A stretch of 64,000 bases of DNA from Eimeria necatrix (Eukaryota > Apicomplexa > Conoidasida > Eucoccidiorida > Eimeriidae). This document shows positions 60,472-64,000 of the stretch, one piece after another. The notes under the pieces were generated by a model. It was given only the letters and a program-made list of their open reading frames with translations, ran no database searches and had not been told where the DNA came from. The stretch spans positions 36,001-100,000 of the forward strand of contig NW_013654619.1 in NCBI RefSeq assembly GCF_000499385.1, read 5' to 3'. Positions within the stretch are counted from its first letter, which is position 1. Every line of letters begins with the position of its first letter. The translations under genes were made by a program, and so were the position numbers.

Positions 60472-60683
60472 GCGCGAGCTTCGTCTGTCTGCTGCAGAGG
60501 TAGGCCCACAAGAACCTCCGGTACAGCAGCCACAGCAGCAGCAGCAGCAGCACGGAGAGATAAAAAGCAGCAGCAAAACACAGCAGCCGTACAGACACCG
60601 GAGTGGTTAAGGGAGAAGAGGGGCAGCTCAAAGCAGCCCCATCCCCGCCCAGAGCCAGTGCTGCCCCTATGCTGTCCATATCC

Positions 60684-60717
<34 letters not shown>

Positions 60718-61135
60718 GGGCAGCAGCAGCAGCAGGGGACGCCTGCAGCAGAGCGCAGCTCGGCGCTAGCAGCAGCAGCAGCAGCAAAGATGAAGGGGCG
60801 CGCGAAGGCAGAAGCAAACGGCTGCAGTGTTTTGAGCGAGAGAGCGAGAAACAGCTCATCTTTGTTGCTGCTGCTGCTGCTGCTCTTGCTGCTGCTGCTG
60901 CTCTTGCTGCTGCTGCTGCAGGGCACGTTGTTGCAGCCGGGCGAGCCATGGCTGCTACAGGCCGCGTTGCTGCCGCTGCAGCAGGCGCAGCAGCTGCTGC
61001 TGCTGCAATTCCAGATAATACAGGTGCTTCTGCTGCAGCAGCAGCAGCAGCAGCTGCTGCTGCTGCTGTTAGCTGCCCGCCTGCGGCAAGGGCCCCTGCA
61101 GTCCCCTGGCAGCTGCCGGGCGACCGCGGCTTCAT
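54669..61135 (-). CDS. P5A-type P-type ATPase (Spf1/ATP13A1-like), interrupted
   Basis: P5A ATPases sit in the ER membrane and extract misinserted transmembrane helices. Two minus-strand frames are seen: 61135-57131 (N-terminal, 1334 codons) and 57263-54669 (C-terminal). Motifs in order are YMQHWGLRVSPVG before two membrane segments, VPCDLLLLHGAASVDESQLTGES (TGES at 58741-58730), GVATRTGAETLRGQLLRQ, LRMLPLYLPALWGLCAS in place of PPELP, CLDKTGTLT (Asp at 57886-57884), then in the second frame VFARMSPLGKK, MAGDSSND (normally GDGTND), ADVGVEV and several membrane segments (YISGNVFRKSAWKN near the end). The VPCDLLLL and RTG..T..G.LLR stretches favour P5A over P5B. KGAPE and TGDN motifs were not found; the frame breaks at the CAG tract 57,140-57,200. 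The start may instead be Met at 60,859 (MSCFSLSRSKH). Long Gln/Ala runs fill the loops. Confidence 0.78.
56513..56578. repeat. (CTG)22 tract, longest pure triplet run noticed
   Basis: Read on the minus strand it is poly-Gln in the ATPase, between the GDSSND-containing P domain and the next membrane segment (QLQQQQ then RDGVMGLVDIVRVGR). Confidence 0.9.
57130..57205. repeat. CTG/CTT tract at the frame break of the ATPase
   Basis: The tract is CTGCTGCTT-type on +, read as Gln/Lys in the upstream frame (ending at TGA 57,131-57,133) and Ala/Glu in the downstream frame. The two frames differ by two bases. It is the point where about 190 residues of a normal P5A ATPase are missing. Confidence 0.7.
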
Positions 61136-61377
61136 ACTGAAGAGGACCAGTTGCCCATCAATTCTGCAGCTGCTGCTGCAGCTGCTGCTGCAGCTGCTGC
61201 TGCAGCTGCTGCTGCTGCTGCTGCAGCTGCTGCGGCTGCTGCTGAGGCAGCCGGCGCCGCGGACTTTGTGCTGCTGCGGCGCACAGGAAGCTCCGGCAGC
61301 CCAGATCTAAAAGGGCTTGAGTTGAATAGAAGTGATTTGAGTTGTAAAGCGCAGCAGCTTTTCAAAAAGCAGAAGCT

Positions 61378-61395
61378 GAGGTGTACGTACACCTC
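61378..61395. promoter_or_regulatory. Perfect 18-bp palindrome upstream of the ATPase gene
   Basis: GAGGTGTACGTACACCTC is self-complementary and lies 243 bases upstream of the first possible ATPase start codon (61,135). An imperfect copy (GAGGTGTATGTACACCTG) is at 57,297-57,314 inside the coding region. A regulatory role, such as a factor-binding site, is only inferred. Confidence 0.3.
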
Positions 61396-62084
61396 GAAAA
61401 GAGAAGGCCGCAGCCGCGGCGGCGGGTCTAGCAGCAGCAGCAGCAGCAGCAGGCGCGGCCAAGGGGCAGCAAAAGAGCAGCTTGAAAAGGCAAAGTTTGT
61501 GAAATTAAATAAATTAATTTCATTTTATTTTCCCTTTTTGCTTTTTAAACAAATTCAGCTGCAGACATTTCACAGACAGAGCTGCGGGCGCCGCTCGCGG
61601 CGGTCGAGACCAGCCAGCCTGCGTGTGCGTCAGCAGCAGCAGCAGCAGCAGCAGCTGCTGCTGCTTCCTCATTTTCCGCAAATTTTTCTCCTTTTTGCCT
61701 TTTTTAATTCCAAACTTCACTTCACTTCTTTGCAAACTCCAAGAAAAAGCCCTTTTGGGCTTCCGGGGGTGCCCGAAGCGGCCCCTTTGCGGCTCCGCTG
61801 CAGCGCAGCAGCAGCAGCAGCAGCAGCAGCTGCGGCGGTCGCTACCTCCTTTATTTCCCGCCGTTTTCGCCCATTTTTGGCTCTTTTTGCTCCTTTTTTC
61901 CCCTTTTTGCGGCTCTTTTTGCGTTATTTCTCTCAAAAGAACCTTCAGGGAACGCAGGGCTCGCAAAAAGACGCATTTCGAGCCCCGAGGCGCTTCCTGG
62001 TGCTTTCGAAGTCTGCACTCGAATTTCCGTGCTCTGCAGCTGTCCGTACACCCCAGCTGCTCCTTGAAACGAAGGGAAAAGGCA

Positions 62085-62490
62085 AAATTAAATTAAATAA
62101 ATAAATAAATCAAAAGTAATAAATTAAAAACAATTTGAAACAAATAAAATAAAATAAAAAGACAAACGGGGAGATGCTTGGAAGTTCAGGAATTGAAAGA
62201 AAGAAATGCAAATGAAAGACAAAGGGTGAAAGAAATGAAGAAATAAATTAAACGAAAAGAAATAAATGAAAGACAAAAGAAATAAATGAAAGAGAACAAA
62301 AAAATAAAAAGAAATAAATAAAAATCAAAAAAAAGAATTAAAAAGATTTGAAGAAGATTTAGAAATTAAAAGATATAAATAAAAAGCAGAAAGGACAAAA
62401 ACGGGAAATTAAAAAATAATAAAAATAAATAAAAAGACAAAACGGAAAAAAGAAAAAAGGAAAAAGGCAATTTAAAGAAATCAATTCAAA
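62085..62490 (+). repeat. A-rich, purine-biased low-complexity block
   Basis: Degenerate AAATAAATA and GAAAGA units run for 400 bases with almost no C or T outside AAT. It ends abruptly at the TAGC array. Confidence 0.8.
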
Positions 62491-62509
62491 GACAAATGAA
62501 AGCCCCATC

Positions 62510-62806
62510 AGCTGCCTAGCTAGCTAGCCAGCTAGCTAGCTGGCTAGCCACTTCATTGGGATTCTAGCTTCCTAGCTAGCTAGCTAGCTAGCCAGCTAGC
62601 TAGCTAGGTAACTAGCTAGGGGGCCATCTAGCTAGCTGGCTGGCTAGCCGAATGACATAGCTCGCCAGCTAGCCGGCTAGCTAGCTAGCTGGCTAGCTGG
62701 CCAGGAAGCTAGCCAAGTAACCAGCTAGCTAGCTAGCTAGCTAGCTAGCTAGCTAGCCAGGTGGGCAGCTAGATAGGCAGCTAGCTGACTAGCTAGCTGG
62801 CGACAA
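62510..62806. repeat. TAGCTAGC array
   Basis: Mostly pure CTAG/GCTA tetranucleotide periodicity with CCAGCTAG variants. It is the second TAGC array of the window, flanking the ATPase gene on its 5' side as the 53.8 kb array does on its 3' side. Confidence 0.93.
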
Positions 62807-62844
62807 CGGGGCCTGTTGTGTGGCGTCTTAATAGAAGTTTAGCT

Positions 62845-63075
62845 TGCTGCAGCTAGCTGCAGCTAGCTGCAGCTAGCTGCAGCACTTAGCTGCAGCAGCT
62901 AGCTGCAGCTAACTGCAGCTGGCGGTGACTGGCTCCTTTGCTGCAGCTAGCTGCAGCTGCTGCTGCAGCTGCTGCTGCAGCTAGCGGCAGATACTGCTGC
63001 AGCTAGCTGCAGGAGCTGCTGCAGCTAATGGTCGCTAGCTAGCTGCAGCTAGCGGCAGCTAGCTAGCTGTAGCTG
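62845..63075. repeat. CTGCAGCTAG array
   Basis: About 9-12-bp units fuse the CTGCAG palindrome of the CAG family with the GCTAGC palindrome of the TAGC family, for example AGCTAGCTGCAGCTAGCTGC. Confidence 0.9.
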
Positions 63076-63111
63076 GGATGCAAGAGGGTCTTGTAGGGAC
63101 GCTGGCAAGAC

Positions 63112-63160
63112 TCTAAACTCTAAACCCTAAACCCTAAACCCTAAACCCTAAACCCTAAGC
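63112..63160 (+). repeat. Interstitial telomere-like array (AAACCCT)n
   Basis: About six units, the first degenerate (CTCTAAACTC), lie in intergenic sequence after the TAGC arrays. Confidence 0.93.
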
Positions 63161-63319
63161 CTCAGATCTTTAACCCTGCAGTAGTTTTCAGCGGCCATTT
63201 TAACAACAATCAAATATTAATAATAATTCATTTAATTTTATCTGAAGCAAATAGAGTTTTATTGCTTTGCTGCCTTTTGCTAGATTGCTAGAGTGGGGCC
63301 TCGAACTGCTAGCCGCTGC

Positions 63320-63359
<40 letters not shown>

Positions 63360-63688
63360 TTGCTGCAACAAGCCCCGGCATAAACCTCTTTACGAATTCG
63401 AATTCTTAAATTACTTTTAAAAAATAAATAAATTGGATCCAAAGAAAGAAACAGCGGGGGGCTTTTTGCGCACATCTGTTCTGGCTGCTGGCGAGCTGCA
63501 GCGCAGCAGCAGCAGCAGCAGCAGCAGTCGATGAGGCTCGGCATCTGCTGCGCCTTATTTGCCGGTTGTTACTTCAATTAAAGACAAAATTTGGATTAAA
63601 TTTGAAAATTAAAAACTAATTAAAAGAAAATATTAAAAAAACCCGGGGAGTTTCGCCGCAGCAAGCGCGCAGCAAGAGCAGCAGCAGC

Positions 63689-63734
<46 letters not shown>

Positions 63735-63887
63735 CAGGCGCGGGCTAGCCCCCCGCTGGCGGCTCCTTCAGCGCATTTTCCCATTTAGTTTTTTCTCCTT
63801 TGCTTTTAAATTTGAAATAAATCCATTTGCTGCAGTTTATTGTTCTCTCCAGCCCGCTGTGCCCCTCGCTGCCTGCGCGCGCCTTCC

Positions 63888-63888
63888 C

Positions 63889-63930
<42 letters not shown>

Positions 63931-63933
63931 AGC
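63888..63933. repeat. (CTG)15 tract before a possible new gene
   Basis: Uninterrupted CTG units end in CTGCAG, 36 bases before the ATG at 63,969. Confidence 0.9.
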
Positions 63934-63968
63934 AAGCGCTCTCCCCCCTTCCGGCGAAAGCTAAGATA

Positions 63969-64000
63969 ATGGCTGCAGAGGGTATGGACCATGGGGCTGG
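63969..64000 (+). CDS. Possible start of a gene leaving the window
   Basis: An ATG with an A at -3 (GATAATGG) begins MAAEGMDHGA and stays open to the window end. Ten codons are too few to judge. Confidence 0.25.
   Translation, partial: MAAEGMDHGA

Larger units (their letters stand above)
61136..63968. other. Repeat-rich intergenic region
   Basis: It holds CTGCAG-rich sequence (61,160-61,250), the 18-bp palindrome, ordinary mixed sequence to 62,080, an A-rich purine-biased stretch, TAGC and CTGCAGCTAG arrays, a telomere-like array, and further CAG tracts (63,310-63,365, 63,500-63,530, 63,680-63,735, 63,888-63,933). A 317-codon + frame at 61,151-62,104 is Ala runs followed by unconvincing sequence. 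No gene is supported. Confidence 0.5.

Noticed and set aside
61151..62104. 317-codon + frame beginning with Ala runs
   Set aside because: The first part is CTGCAG repeat and the rest lacks conserved character; it overlaps the likely promoter region of the ATPase gene.

Overview
The window looks like nuclear DNA of an apicomplexan parasite of the genus Eimeria or a very close coccidian. Genes are intron-containing and sit on both strands. There are cytosolic HSP90, a motor light chain of the MTIP/MLC1 type found only in apicomplexans, interstitial telomere-like AAACCCT arrays, and CAG tracts so dense that proteins are filled with runs of Gln, Ala and Ser, a known feature of Eimeria genomes. 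No bacterial, viral or organellar signature is seen.

The window has two halves. Positions 1 to about 25,100 are repeat-poor with ordinary composition. Five genes can be supported there: a small membrane protein (1536-2576, +), a four-exon myosin A light chain MTIP/MLC1 (4115-5307, -), a two-exon protein with an NTF2-like and an RRM-like domain (11307-14491, +), a multi-pass membrane protein with an acidic tail (16338-17903, +) and three-exon cytosolic HSP90 (21080-24127, +). The spaces between them are long and mostly featureless.

Positions from about 25,100 to the end are repeat-rich: CAG/CTG tracts, GGGGCCCC-type palindromic runs, AAACCCT arrays, TAGCTAGC arrays, GATCCC arrays and an ATTTAAAT satellite. 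Nearly all of 25.2-53.7 kb on the + strand appears to be one giant (or two adjacent) many-exon gene. Its 3' end is recognisable as a DNA-PKcs-type PIKK: N-lobe EDLRADQ, catalytic GDRHLGN, IDFG, the DNA-PKcs-like LPVPELSPFRL and a C-terminal FATC ending ATDPNILGRAWKG. On the opposite strand, 54.7-61.1 kb is a P5A-type (Spf1/ATP13A1-like) P-type ATPase whose nucleotide-binding domain is interrupted at a CAG tract. The last 32 bases may start another gene.

The most interesting points are: a DNA-PKcs-type kinase in a coccidian; introns of that gene carrying interstitial telomere-like arrays and a palindromic satellite inside the catalytic domain; strand-polarised CAG use, with CAG in exons and CTG at intron 3' ends where it can act as pyrimidine tract; and the missing piece of the ATPase exactly at a CAG tract. 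Exon borders in the giant gene are only partly resolved by eye. Those of MLC1, HSP90 and the NTF2/RRM gene are consistent in phase and splice consensus.
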